From Coraliomargarita algicola (lineage in GTDB: Bacteria; Verrucomicrobiota; Verrucomicrobiia; Opitutales; Coraliomargaritaceae), in contig NZ_CP138858.1 in assembly GCF_033878955.1 (NCBI RefSeq), forward strand, positions 4,987,001 to 5,051,000: a stretch of DNA of 64,000 bases, written 5' to 3'. This document shows positions 55,538 through 64,000 of the stretch, in pieces. The position numbers and the translations under genes are program-made. Under the pieces are notes generated by a model. That model saw nothing but the letters and a program-made list of their open reading frames with translations. It had not been told where the DNA came from and did no database searches. Position 1 is the first letter of the stretch. Every line of letters starts with the position of its first letter.

Positions 55538-58030
55538 ATGAAAACAATTTTCTCCTTAAACTCCGCGAATTGGTTTTTTCGCGATTGCTCGAATCAAGAA
55601 TGGTTACCGGCAACCGTGCCTGGCTGTGTGCATGCTGATCTGGTGGCTTGTGACAAGATTCCAGACCCTTACTATGGTAGTAATGAGTTGGATCTGCAGT
55701 GGATCGAAGAGCGCGATTGGGAGTATCAGACTGAGTTTGAGGTGTCGGGAGCTTTACTCGAATCGGATGTGATTGAATTGTTGGCCGATGGCTTGGATAC
55801 CGTTGCGACGGTCTGGCTGAACGATGTGAAAATCGGTGCTTCAGATAACATGTATATCGCGCATTGTTGGAAGGTGCAGAAGTATCTTAAAGTAGGAGTG
55901 AATACACTCCGAATTCGTTTTGAGAGTGCGATGGACTATATTCGGAATCACCGCACCAGCTTCACGCCGCCTGTGGACCATTTGGATCCGGTGGGAAATT
56001 CCGTGCGGATTCGTAAGGAGCCGTGTCAGTTTGGTTGGGATTGGGGTCCACGTTTGGTCACTGCCGGTGTCTGGCGTGATATCCGTTTGGAGGCGTGGAG
56101 TGTGGCGACCTTGGATCGCTTTACGGTGGATCAAATTCATTCTGACAAAGGTTCGGTTTCACTCTCCGTTGCCGCTCAACTTTCCGGTCGAAAGTTCGGT
56201 GTTCGCTATGTGGTCGAGGTGAGTTTCGAGGGTGATGTGGTCGCCTCTGCGGAAGCCGATGCCGAGACAATGGCGGAACTGAGTATTCCGAAGCCACAGC
56301 TCTGGTGGCCAGCGGGGCAGGGCGCGCAACCGCTCTATACCGTGACTGTGACTGCCTTTACCAAGGATGGTTCTGAACTGGGACAGAAGTCCAAGCGTAT
56401 CGGACTGCGTACAGTCAAGCTAGACCGATCCAAGGATGAATGGGGTGAGTCATTCCAGTTCGTGGTGAACGGTCGTCCTGTCTTTGCCAAGGGCGCGAAC
56501 TGGATTCCTGCCGACTGCTTTGTGGCCGGACTCAAGCGTGAGGACTATGCGCGTGATCTGATTGCTGCGGTTCAGGCCAATATGAACTGTGTGCGTGTCT
56601 GGGGCGGTGGCATTTACGAGAGCGAAGATTTTTACGATCTCTGCGATGAGCTTGGGCTGATGGTGTGGCAGGACTTCATGTTCTCTTGCATTCTGGTGCC
56701 GGCAGATAAATCCTTCTTGAAAAGTGTGAAGGTGGAGGCGGTGCAACAAGTGGCGCGCTTACGAGACCGTGCCTGCCTTGCGCTCTGGTGTGGTAACAAT
56801 GAGTTGCCTCAGTTGAACCAGAAATTCTTCGCGGCGAAACCCAAGTTGAAGCGCGATTACGTAAAGCTGTTTCATGAGCTGCTGCCATCGATTGTTGAAG
56901 CGGGCAGCGCCGGCACCGACTACTGGCCGAGTTCTGAGTGGCGCGGTGTGTTCGAGAGTGGTCATGAGTTGGGCGAGAAGTCGGGCGATACCCACTACTG
57001 GGATGTCTGGCACTCGCGTCATCCGGTGAAAGATTACGAAAAGTGGAATTTCCGCTTTTGCTCCGAATTCGGTATGCAGAGTTACTCCTCGCCGCAAACC
57101 AACGCGACTTTTGCACCCCAGGATTCCAATGTCTTCGGGCCGATCATGGAGAACCACCAGAAAAATACGGCGGGCAATCAGGTGATTCTCTATTACGTAT
57201 CGCAGCGCTACCGTTTTCCCAAGTCGCAGGATGACTTGATTTGGCTGTCACAGTTGAACCAAGCCTATTGTATGCAAATCGGTGTCGAGCACTATCGACG
57301 CCTAATGCCGAGATGTATGGGGGCGATTTACTGGCAGCTCAATGATTGCTGGCCGGTGGCGTCTTGGTCCTCAATTGAATACACTGGGCGATGGAAGGCG
57401 CTGCACTATGCGGCGCGTCGTTTCAACGCCCCGGCCTTAGTGAGTGCACATGTCCGCGGTGATGAGATCGTAGGGAAGGGTAATTATCGCGAGACAAGCA
57501 TTCGTGAGGTCGATCTCTATACGGTGTATGATGCGCCGAAATCGGCGAAGGGCACTTTGATCTGGGACCTGTATCATATGGACGGACGTCAGCTTCAGAC
57601 TTCCAAAAAATCAGTGCGCCTACGTCATGGTCAAAGTGTGCTGCATAAGACCGTAGATCTGAGTCAGGCGATGGCGGAGCATGGTCGTGAGAACATCTAC
57701 CTGAAAATCGCATTGCTCATCGGTGGAGACATCGTCAGCGAGCAAAGTGTTTTGCTCGCGCCACCGCGTTTCATCGATTTTCCCGAGGCAAAGACTCAAG
57801 CAGAGGTGAAGATCGAATCTGCGAAGGAAGCCGTCATCACATTCACTTCCACGGCGTATCAACACGCGTTCACCTTCGATTTTGACGACTCCAATTATAA
57901 AGTGCTCGATAATGGCTTTGATTTATATCCGAACGAGCCCAAGCAAGTCCGTGTGGAATTGAAGCAACGCGTTTCGAAAAAGAACTTGTTAAACGCGCTC
58001 TCCTATAAATCGCTCAAAGATAGTTATTGA
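55538..58030 (+). CDS. GH2 beta-mannosidase
   Basis: 830 residues. N-terminal sandwich with VPGCVHADLVA, WLNDVKIG and EPCQFGWDWGPRL; TIM barrel with VWGGGIYESEDFYDLCDELG and GLMVWQDFMF. Acid/base Glu in LWCGNNELPQ (about 421), nucleophile Glu in FCSEFGMQSY (about 509), then YWQLNDCWPVASW. EPxQFGWDWGPR is diagnostic for beta-mannosidases as opposed to galactosidases. It has no signal peptide, so it acts on imported mannosides. Start ATG at 55538, the frame being open from 55523. It diverges from the broken XylR-type regulator. Confidence 0.92.
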   Translation: MKTIFSLNSANWFFRDCSNQEWLPATVPGCVHADLVACDKIPDPYYGSNELDLQWIEERDWEYQTEFEVSGALLESDVIELLADGLDTVATVWLNDVKIGASDNMYIAHCWKVQKYLKVGVNTLRIRFESAMDYIRNHRTSFTPPVDHLDPVGNSVRIRKEPCQFGWDWGPRLVTAGVWRDIRLEAWSVATLDRFTVDQIHSDKGSVSLSVAAQLSGRKFGVRYVVEVSFEGDVVASAEADAETMAELSIPKPQLWWPAGQGAQPLYTVTVTAFTKDGSELGQKSKRIGLRTVKLDRSKDEWGESFQFVVNGRPVFAKGANWIPADCFVAGLKREDYARDLIAAVQANMNCVRVWGGGIYESEDFYDLCDELGLMVWQDFMFSCILVPADKSFLKSVKVEAVQQVARLRDRACLALWCGNNELPQLNQKFFAAKPKLKRDYVKLFHELLPSIVEAGSAGTDYWPSSEWRGVFESGHELGEKSGDTHYWDVWHSRHPVKDYEKWNFRFCSEFGMQSYSSPQTNATFAPQDSNVFGPIMENHQKNTAGNQVILYYVSQRYRFPKSQDDLIWLSQLNQAYCMQIGVEHYRRLMPRCMGAIYWQLNDCWPVASWSSIEYTGRWKALHYAARRFNAPALVSAHVRGDEIVGKGNYRETSIREVDLYTVYDAPKSAKGTLIWDLYHMDGRQLQTSKKSVRLRHGQSVLHKTVDLSQAMAEHGRENIYLKIALLIGGDIVSEQSVLLAPPRFIDFPEAKTQAEVKIESAKEAVITFTSTAYQHAFTFDFDDSNYKVLDNGFDLYPNEPKQVRVELKQRVSKKNLLNALSYKSLKDSY

Positions 58031-58053
58031 TAAGAGCGTATCGGACTCCGTCA

Positions 58054-58073
58054 GCGACTCGGAAACGAGTCGC
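58054..58073. terminator. GAAA-tetraloop hairpin between convergent genes
   Basis: Perfect 8-bp stem GCGACTCG (58054-58061) with CGAGTCGC (58066-58073), GAAA loop. It lies between the beta-mannosidase stop (58030) and the end of the minus-strand PA14 gene (58074). Only a TTAATC follows, so its role as a terminator is inferred. Confidence 0.55.
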
Positions 58074-58970
58074 TTAATCGATTTGATACTGTATGTATTC
58101 CTTTAGGTCGAAGAGCTGCCACTCTTCGGAACCTACTTCTCGATATTCCAATACTAAGCCGAGTTTTGTGGCCGGCCCTTGGTAGTAAACTAGCTGAAAG
58201 CGATGTAGGCCTTGGTCTAGTTTAAATGTGCCTGTTTCCGTGGCCATTGCATGGTTGCCATCGTTGTTCACCACGAGTTCTCGGTCAATGAACAGCACCG
58301 ATCCATCATCGGATGCGAGGCGGAATTCATATTCGCCAGCAAGTTTCGCAGGCCAAAAAAGTTTGACTTCAAAATCGACGGCAAACCATTCGAATTGATC
58401 TGTGACACCAGGAAATCCTTCGCTGAAGTTCTGTGTAGGGAGGTTTAGGACGTGGTTATAGATTTTCGAGCTCTGACGTCTGCCATCTTTGAGTCCGCCG
58501 ATTTTTTCTTTCTCGTCTAGGATTCGGTTAATTTTCTTGGGCTTGAATAAATAGACGGTGCCTTCCCATGCGTACGCCATTTTTTTAGTCGTTCCAAAAC
58601 CTATAATGTCAGGGAATTGGTTGATGTTCATGCCGAGCCCTGCGCCCAAGTTTAAGCGTCCGCCCCCGGTGGAGCCAAGTGCTGCACTGACGGTGAAACT
58701 TTGATCCATTGATGGCAGGTCGACATCGATACTGGCTACGGAGATGTCTGTGACTGGGCGCATCTTTAGATGGTTCATCGGCTGAGCCTTGGGCGGATTT
58801 GGCACGATTGTCACCTTCTGCTCTTTGGGGATTTCAATTTCTTCGATGGCGGGAACCTCTTCAAATCGCGTGTCCTCTTTGATAACAACATTGGCCACGG
58901 TGATGATTCCAGCCACGAAGGCGGCAACAATATGCAATACTATACTAATGAAAATAACTTTCATCAGCAT
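58074..58970 (-). CDS. membrane-anchored protein with PA14-like domain
   Basis: 298 residues. An uncleaved-looking N-terminal helix (VIFISIVLHIVAAFVAGIIT) precedes a charged, proline-containing linker (IEEIEIPKEQKVTIVPNPPK) like the start of TonB-type proteins. Residues 110-298 hold a glycine-rich stretch and then a PA14-like carbohydrate-binding domain (FRLASDDGSVLFIDRELVVN, LDQGLHRFQLVYYQGP). The protein would place a sugar-binding domain in the periplasm. No ExbB or ExbD is nearby. Function is unknown. It converges on the beta-mannosidase. Confidence 0.75.
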   Translation of the reverse strand: MLMKVIFISIVLHIVAAFVAGIITVANVVIKEDTRFEEVPAIEEIEIPKEQKVTIVPNPPKAQPMNHLKMRPVTDISVASIDVDLPSMDQSFTVSAALGSTGGGRLNLGAGLGMNINQFPDIIGFGTTKKMAYAWEGTVYLFKPKKINRILDEKEKIGGLKDGRRQSSKIYNHVLNLPTQNFSEGFPGVTDQFEWFAVDFEVKLFWPAKLAGEYEFRLASDDGSVLFIDRELVVNNDGNHAMATETGTFKLDQGLHRFQLVYYQGPATKLGLVLEYREVGSEEWQLFDLKEYIQYQID

Positions 58971-59128
58971 GACATTTTTTTTTTCTGTTTCGGGGGTGTT
59001 ATCATCGTAAGGGTTGAGTATACAATATCACCATTATTTAGTTACCTATAGTAACATATTATGATACTATTTGTAAGTTTTGGATGAGACTTGCTCGTCT
59101 GAATCTTCCTTATTTTATAGATCGGTTC

Positions 59129-61396
59129 TTAGCGCACGTGTAGTGCGATTAGATGGCAGGCATCGAAGTCCAAGCGGATGCTACCTGTAGCAGAGCGGGT
59201 AAGTGCTTGGCCAGTGGTTGCATCGATGACCTCACCATTATCTGGGAGGTTGATCGAGACACCTTGGACTCCTTCGTAGCCTGGGTTGACCACTGCATAG
59301 TAGGCACCGTGTTCACCTGCATCGATTCGGCGCACAACAATTTGTGAGTTGGATGCGGCTCCGTCGACAACTTTGGATGGTAACGCTGGAAGTGCTAGGT
59401 AGGCCGCGTTGAAACGACGCACATAGGATGGAGAGAGACGATTGAAATTGTTTGATGCTAAATAGCCTATACTGGTTGGATTTCCGTTAGCCATGGCGTT
59501 GGCTTCTGGGAGCATTATATGTGGTCCGACACGTTCCATATCGGCTACAAAATAGCCCAGTGGATCGAGTGGCTTCTCGTTTTTACCTCGTTCGATACGG
59601 AGCATGTTTTCGTTTAGACCGTAGTGGCGTATCATGGCCATGCCGGAGGCTGTCTCGAATGCTTCGAGCGCCATCGGATCGGATACTGAGGATAGGCGAT
59701 TGAAAGAGTAGGTTGGATAAATGTCTTCGACATTTTTGTACGCATGTGGGTCGTATACCGGTTTGGCGTGTTCGTGCTCCCATTTTCCCCAAGTCTTGCG
59801 GACGTTGGTGAGTGCTTTGTAAGACCAGTGATTGTCAATAGTGGTCTGCAATTGAACTGGTGGCTTTTTCAAGTCGATATCTCTCCAAGCGCTCTCATCT
59901 TCAACGACGAGGCCTGTGCCGACACCTTCAGGATGGATCCAGCCTGGCTCGGTTGTGTCAGCTGTGTAATAGATCGAGGCATCTTTGATACCTTCGCTTT
60001 GCAGGTAGTCCCTGAGTTTGGTCAAGAATTCCTTACGTTTGCCATACCACCAATCGAGGTAGGCCTTGTAAGTTTCACCACGCTTATTGAGTTCGCCCCG
60101 TGTCACTTCACTGCGGCCGCTTTCTTGTGCGAAGCGTTGAATGGTGGCATCGGCAAAACTAATGGCGAGCTGACTCGGGCGAGGGCGTATCCAAGCACCT
60201 ATAATGTCTGCGTTGTCCTTTTCTTCAACAATTGTAATTTCCAGCATCTTGCGGAGGTCTTCGAAGGTGTCCGGATCTGTTAAGTCTGCACGTGCGGTTT
60301 CGGTCCACGTAGTATGGGTGTAGTTTTTACCGTTAAGCGGTTGGGCTCTGAGTTCAAAGCCGAGTCCATTTTTTCCTTTGCTGCCCGCGTATTCAAAGTA
60401 TGGTAGGACGGATAGATCGTAGTTTGTGGCGACTTTAAGCAGATTACTCCAACGGTCCGGAGTTTTAGATTGGTAGACCCAACTGCTACCTCCGAATTTT
60501 GAAGAATCCCACCCTTGGTTGGCTCCGAATTCTAAGAGGTCCTTTGCCATGGTGTTCATCCCCAAAAAGTGCATCATCTCGGCTTTGCCGCGATAGTAAT
60601 CCATGTGATCGTCCCAGCCATCTCCTGAATCGTGGCCGCCGATGACTCCATCCGCCATTTCTTCTCTGAAAAACAAGTGGCGCCGTGGGAGATCACTTGG
60701 TGGGTAGTTGATCTTCAATGCAAAATCTTCGAAGGCGGGTGCTTTGTAGAGGCGGATTTTAGAGATTGCCGCACCTTGTGATAGGGGGTCCTGTTCGGGT
60801 TCGAATTGGGTGATATAGACCCAGAATCCGTCTTTAGGTGTCATCGTCCGCTTGCTTTTCGATTCATCCGGCACGACGGCACCACGAAACCCTCCGGATT
60901 CCGCGATATGATCCTGAAGTCGCATCCACATGTGCACGGCTTGGTATTTGCCAGAAAGCGGAATTTCCAAAGACTCAGGGGCTTGGTAGACATAGCGAGG
61001 GTTTAGGCAGTCACCAAGTGTATTACCCGTGTAGAAGCCGCGTAGCGTTTCATTGCCCCGGTTAATTAGAATGGTTGAACGTGGTGTGTCTTCTGGGTAG
61101 ACGACTTCAAGGACATAATTTGCATTGGCTTTCAAGCCTTTGTCTTTACCGATTAGGAAGCCGAAGTATTTGATGCCTGGCTTGTCATTCGGGATCACTC
61201 GTGCTGACTCACCTAATAGAGTGGTGACTTCAGTGATACCTTCAGGAAATTCTTTATACTGAGACTTGTCGGTGGGAAGTCGGCTGACGTCGATTTCCTG
61301 AATGAGTTCGAGGCTCCGATTAATCGGGACGCCGCCAAAGCTCGTCGCTAGGCCAGCGATGCAGCAGGTGAGGATTGTTGCAGTGATCGACTTCAT
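59129..61396 (-). CDS. large secreted protein, probable TIM-barrel glycosidase of unassigned family
   Basis: 755 residues from the ATG at 61396, with signal peptide SITATILTCCIAGLATSFGG. Residues 20-220 look like a beta-sandwich (NANYVLEVVYPEDTPRSTIL, GKYQAVHMWMRLQDHIAESG). Residues 230-620 have the alternating pattern of a barrel (AEMMHFLGMNTMAKDLLEFG, DLSVLPYFEYAGSKGKNGL, DNADIIGAWIRPRPSQLAIS, YLDWWYGKRKEFLTKLRDYL). The C-terminus is an all-beta domain (GAYYAVVNPGYEGVQGVSI). Catalytic acids are not identified. The layout is that of a glycoside hydrolase with a C-terminal Greek-key domain. Neighbours (mannosidase, DUF6250, CBM6) support a carbohydrate substrate. The frame extends 16 codons upstream of the signal peptide. 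Confidence 0.7.
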   Translation of the reverse strand: MKSITATILTCCIAGLATSFGGVPINRSLELIQEIDVSRLPTDKSQYKEFPEGITEVTTLLGESARVIPNDKPGIKYFGFLIGKDKGLKANANYVLEVVYPEDTPRSTILINRGNETLRGFYTGNTLGDCLNPRYVYQAPESLEIPLSGKYQAVHMWMRLQDHIAESGGFRGAVVPDESKSKRTMTPKDGFWVYITQFEPEQDPLSQGAAISKIRLYKAPAFEDFALKINYPPSDLPRRHLFFREEMADGVIGGHDSGDGWDDHMDYYRGKAEMMHFLGMNTMAKDLLEFGANQGWDSSKFGGSSWVYQSKTPDRWSNLLKVATNYDLSVLPYFEYAGSKGKNGLGFELRAQPLNGKNYTHTTWTETARADLTDPDTFEDLRKMLEITIVEEKDNADIIGAWIRPRPSQLAISFADATIQRFAQESGRSEVTRGELNKRGETYKAYLDWWYGKRKEFLTKLRDYLQSEGIKDASIYYTADTTEPGWIHPEGVGTGLVVEDESAWRDIDLKKPPVQLQTTIDNHWSYKALTNVRKTWGKWEHEHAKPVYDPHAYKNVEDIYPTYSFNRLSSVSDPMALEAFETASGMAMIRHYGLNENMLRIERGKNEKPLDPLGYFVADMERVGPHIMLPEANAMANGNPTSIGYLASNNFNRLSPSYVRRFNAAYLALPALPSKVVDGAASNSQIVVRRIDAGEHGAYYAVVNPGYEGVQGVSINLPDNGEVIDATTGQALTRSATGSIRLDFDACHLIALHVR

Positions 61397-61667
61397 AATT
61401 ATATGATAATTTAGGGTGGTGGAAGGGCGAAAGCCTTCGGGCATCGCCTGTAAATAGTAATGAATGAATCTCTGATTCTAAAGGGAGTTTTGATTTTAAT
61501 CAAGTATAACGTTATACTTTAGTGGTATGAGCTAGTGTGAAATCTATAGTTCAATTTTTCGTGCTCAATATGCTCATGCCATTAACAAGCACACTGGCTT
61601 CGCGGTGCTCTCCTCTCTTTGGGACTCTCGGTTGGCCATGCTCAAACAATTCGAGGTTCGAAACAAA

Positions 61668-62833
61668 TTATTTCTCTAGCGGAACGGCTTTATCGGAAGC
61701 TGGAAAGGCGCCTGATACGATTTCAACAAAGTCGACTTTCAGGTGGCTATTAACGGTGCGGATTCCGAACCATCCGGATGCTAGGAATTCGGGGTCATCG
61801 AATTCAAATATAAGTGCACCGTCACGGAAAACTTGGACCTTTCCATTGTCGGCAGTGAGTTCTACGAGGATGGGCGTGTCTGGACGAATTCAACCAGTTT
61901 CTGTGCTTAAGTCATGTTCGGATCGAAGTGGACGGTTGGACGGTTGCCTAATCCATCGTAACGGCGAAAGCGGGTTGTGGTATTGTCGTTCCCTCCAATA
62001 CTGGCGTAATAGGTTTCCAGTAAGTTATAGCTGGAAAAGCTGCCATCTCGACTGTGTGATGAATCGAAGAGGTTATTCGGAGATCGGGGATCCCGTGCCA
62101 TCCAAAACATATTGATATCGGAAATGCGGCCAGGCGAAGCGACTTGAATTTGAAAGCAAATCTTTCAGGTGGCTATTAACGGTGCGGATTCCGAACCATC
62201 CGGATGCTAGGAATTCGGGGTCATCGAATTCAAATATAAGTGCACCGTCACGGAAAACTTGGACCTTTCCATTGTCGGCAGTGAGTTCTACGAGGATGGG
62301 CGTGTCTGGACGAATTCAACCAGTTTCTGTGCTTAAGTCATGTTCGGATCGAAGTGGACGGTTGGACGGTTGCCTAATCCATCGTAACGGCGAAAGCGGG
62401 TTGTGGTATTGTCGTTCCCTCCAATACTGGCGTAATAGGTTTCCAGTAAGTTATAGCTGGAAAAGCTGCCATCTCGACTGTGTGATGAATCGAAGAGGTT
62501 ATTCGGAGATCGGGGATCCCGTGCCATCCAAAACATATTGATATCGGAAATGCGGCCAGGCGAAGCGACTTGAATTTGAAAGCAAATACGAGCGGGTGCA
62601 TGCAGTAATTTACTAAACCAGATGGTAGCACCGGCCTTGTCTTGGATAACGAGTTGTCCGTCTTGGATTTCGACTGTGCCGCCGGGTTGTTGTTCGACGG
62701 TCCAGTGGGATAAATCCTGAGTGAATGGTTCTTTAAAATGTCCTATTGCTGGCACTGGGTCGTGTGCGTAAGTGAGCTGCAGGGGCAGCGTGATAAAAGT
62801 TAAGGCACAAATGGTTGGCAGAATGCGCTTCAT
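61668..62833 (-). pseudogene. DUF6250 protein pseudogene with internal tandem duplication
   Basis: Start MKRILPTICALTFITLPLQL (signal peptide) and body EQQPGGTVEIQDGQLVIQDK, INMFWMARDPRSPNNLFD and GGNDNTTTRFRRYDGLGNRP are DUF6250, a secreted concanavalin-like sugar-binding or lyase-associated family. After FDPN one base is missing (frame restored by HDLSTETG), then a TGA replaces the expected Trp before IRPDTPILVELTADNG. The rest (VFRDGALIFEFDDPEFLASG, RTVNSHLKVDFVEIVSGAF) ends at 61668. Without the 426-bp duplication and with the lost base, the gene would be 741 bp (246 residues). No intact product is made. Confidence 0.88.
61736..62587. repeat. 426-bp perfect tandem duplication
   Basis: 61736-62161 and 62162-62587 are, as far as I compared them, identical copies in direct tandem, inside the DUF6250 pseudogene. 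426 is a multiple of three. Both copies carry the same missing base and the same TGA. Confidence 0.92.
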
Positions 62834-62849
62834 GGTGTGAGTGATTTAA

Positions 62850-62889
62850 ATAAAAAGCCGCCTTGGGCACTGTGGCTCCAAGGCGGCTT
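62850..62889 (-). terminator. intrinsic terminator of the CBM6 gene
   Basis: A 12-bp perfect stem, AAGCCGCCTTGG (62855-62866) with CCAAGGCGGCTT (62878-62889). On the minus strand it is followed by TTTTTATTTA. It lies 17 bp past the stop of the minus-strand gene ending at 62906. Confidence 0.9.
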
Positions 62890-62905
62890 GCGTATGAAAT
62901 GAGAA

Positions 62906-64000
62906 TTAGTTTGAGCTTAGCTCAAACCAATCGAAGTTGTAGCCCGAGTTCAGTTCAAAACGTAGCACATGTTGCCCCTCGGTCAGGTAGATGCCGTTCG
63001 AGTTGAAGGTGGAGAAGCTGTTCCATCCCCCTGTGTATGTCGTGGTCACGGAAACAGGCGTGCCTCCATCTACTGACATGCTAATGGACTTGTCGGTATG
63101 TGAGTTTTGAGCGAGTCGAAGACTCAGGTCATAGTTGCCGGTCGTGGCGACATTCACTGTATATTCCAACCACTCGCCGTTGGCGATCCAACCTATCATA
63201 TACTCACCATTGCTGATGCCTACATCCACATCGTCTGATCGATACTTGTTGGGTGTATTGCCGGTAGTCGTATCGTGGTAGGCGTCGCCTTCGCCTCCGA
63301 TGTCATAGTCTTCAGCTTCGGTGCGTCCCGGGATGCTATGCACCGCACCACCATAAGGGGCTCGTGTGATCCCTGATGGAGCGATGCCATAACCGCTTTT
63401 TTCAGTGATGATGAGGCCGCTGATGTTGGGGGTTCCAATCGGATGCTCGGTTGTAAAAATGAGATCCATTAAGCCGGTAGAATCTGGCTTTGCGTTAGCG
63501 ACTAATCCAACTTGATCGACATTCTCTTCAACGATAATGGTGTCACCTTCGCCTGTGATTGCATCCAGTAGCGTCGCATCGATGTTGTAGCCAATGTAAT
63601 TTTCAATATAACCAGTATAGCTTACTTCGTAGTATTTATTAGGGTCCATACCTGTCATGCGAAAGACACATGGGTCATTATAGGGAGCGGTGATTTTGAT
63701 GCCTTGGCGAGTAATTGCCGTGGGAAAATCACCAATCGTTAGTCCGGCGGAATTAGTATAGATCTTTGAGTGCTGAGAATAGCCTTGATAGATATTTTCA
63801 ATCAACATGTGCCAACCAGTGGCGACTCCATTGACATCGTAGAGATCGGTATTGGTGGGTAAGCCGTTGTATTCTAATCCTGTGCCACCATTGCCTAAGT
63901 CTGTCCAATCCGGATAGAGGCTGTTGACGCCACTGTTCTTGTGCATGTTGACCTTGGATACGGTTCCGTAGGTGATATTTGTATCAGAAACATAGATTGT
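62906..64000 (-). CDS. secreted protein with C-terminal CBM6 (5' end outside window)
   Basis: At least 364 residues; the frame is open past the window end. Residues near the visible start (ITYGTVSKVNMHKNSGVNSL) and VYTGYIENYIGY-like strands form a beta-rich domain of unknown type. The last 135 residues are a carbohydrate-binding module family 6: GRTEAEDYDIGGEGDAYHDT, VGISNGEYMIGWIANGEWLE, YDLSLRLAQNS and LRFELNSGYNFDWFELSSN. CBM6 modules bind xylan, beta-glucan or agarose-like polymers. The catalytic part, if any, lies upstream of the window. Lies next to the DUF6250 pseudogene on the same strand. Confidence 0.85.
   Translation of the reverse strand, partial: TIYVSDTNITYGTVSKVNMHKNSGVNSLYPDWTDLGNGGTGLEYNGLPTNTDLYDVNGVATGWHMLIENIYQGYSQHSKIYTNSAGLTIGDFPTAITRQGIKITAPYNDPCVFRMTGMDPNKYYEVSYTGYIENYIGYNIDATLLDAITGEGDTIIVEENVDQVGLVANAKPDSTGLMDLIFTTEHPIGTPNISGLIITEKSGYGIAPSGITRAPYGGAVHSIPGRTEAEDYDIGGEGDAYHDTTTGNTPNKYRSDDVDVGISNGEYMIGWIANGEWLEYTVNVATTGNYDLSLRLAQNSHTDKSISMSVDGGTPVSVTTTYTGGWNSFSTFNSNGIYLTEGQHVLRFELNSGYNFDWFELSSN

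Noticed and set aside
61537..62541. Plus-strand frames of 192 and 119 residues with identical ends
   Set aside because: They are antisense to the DUF6250 pseudogene, and their identity comes from the 426-bp duplication.

Overview
The window looks like a piece of a chromosome from a marine or aquatic Verrucomicrobiota bacterium of the Opitutae/Puniceicoccales kind (Coraliomargarita- or Lentimonas-like). This is inferred from gene content and style, not from a marker search. The pointers are PEP-CTERM proteins, paired FAD_oxidored enzymes, LacI/AraC hybrid (XylR-type) regulators, a sulfatase, LamG and CBM6 proteins, SGNH hydrolases, DUF5069, DUF6250 and DUF4202 proteins, and an LptD-like outer-membrane protein.

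Layout. 0-11 kb is mostly housekeeping: the end of a large secreted protein, ruvX and manC (minus), rnhC, a frameshifted HesB/IscA gene and rpsB-tsf (plus), then a tight minus-strand run lptD-scpA-small protein-Pro/Ala-rich membrane protein-trxA. 10.5-25.8 kb is a carbohydrate region. An XylR-type regulator sits between two divergent arms: an FAD-dependent oxidoreductase and SGNH hydrolase on the left, and a second FAD oxidoreductase and a GH2 beta-glucuronidase on the right. Two cell-surface sorting-signal proteins, a GAF protein, an alpha/beta hydrolase plus SGNH hydrolase pair and a CHASE histidine kinase follow. 26-28 kb holds DUF4202, a lipoprotein and a GlxA-type regulator. 28.2-35.7 kb is one operon: a secreted protein, a DUF547 protein, an FAD/NAD(P)-reductase fused to a NosR/NapH-like membrane ferredoxin, a GT2 synthase and a GT-C/GT2 fusion. 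35.9-43.9 kb holds a large hybrid histidine kinase, a PfkB kinase, tRNA-Gly, a CPA1 antiporter fused to a TrkA-like and a PTS EIIA domain, and cysE.

44.4-51.3 kb is a single 2285-residue secreted protein with three LamG domains and two metallophosphoesterase domains, the first resembling Mn-dependent ADP-ribose/CDP-alcohol diphosphatases. At 51.7-52.3 kb about four tandem 103-bp repeats end 1 bp from the CCA end of a tRNA-Leu gene whose anticodon reads AAG.

52.4-64 kb is a second carbohydrate locus that is partly decayed. It holds a sulfatase pseudogene with a (GAT)22 tract encoding 23 Asp in a row, a frameshifted XylR-type regulator, an intact GH2 beta-mannosidase, a membrane-anchored PA14 protein, a large unclassified secreted protein, a DUF6250 pseudogene carrying a perfect 426-bp tandem duplication, and a CBM6 protein running off the end. 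The strongest leads are the 28-36 kb redox/glycosyltransferase operon, the two-phosphoesterase giant protein, the tRNA-linked repeats, the GAT microsatellite and the 426-bp duplication.
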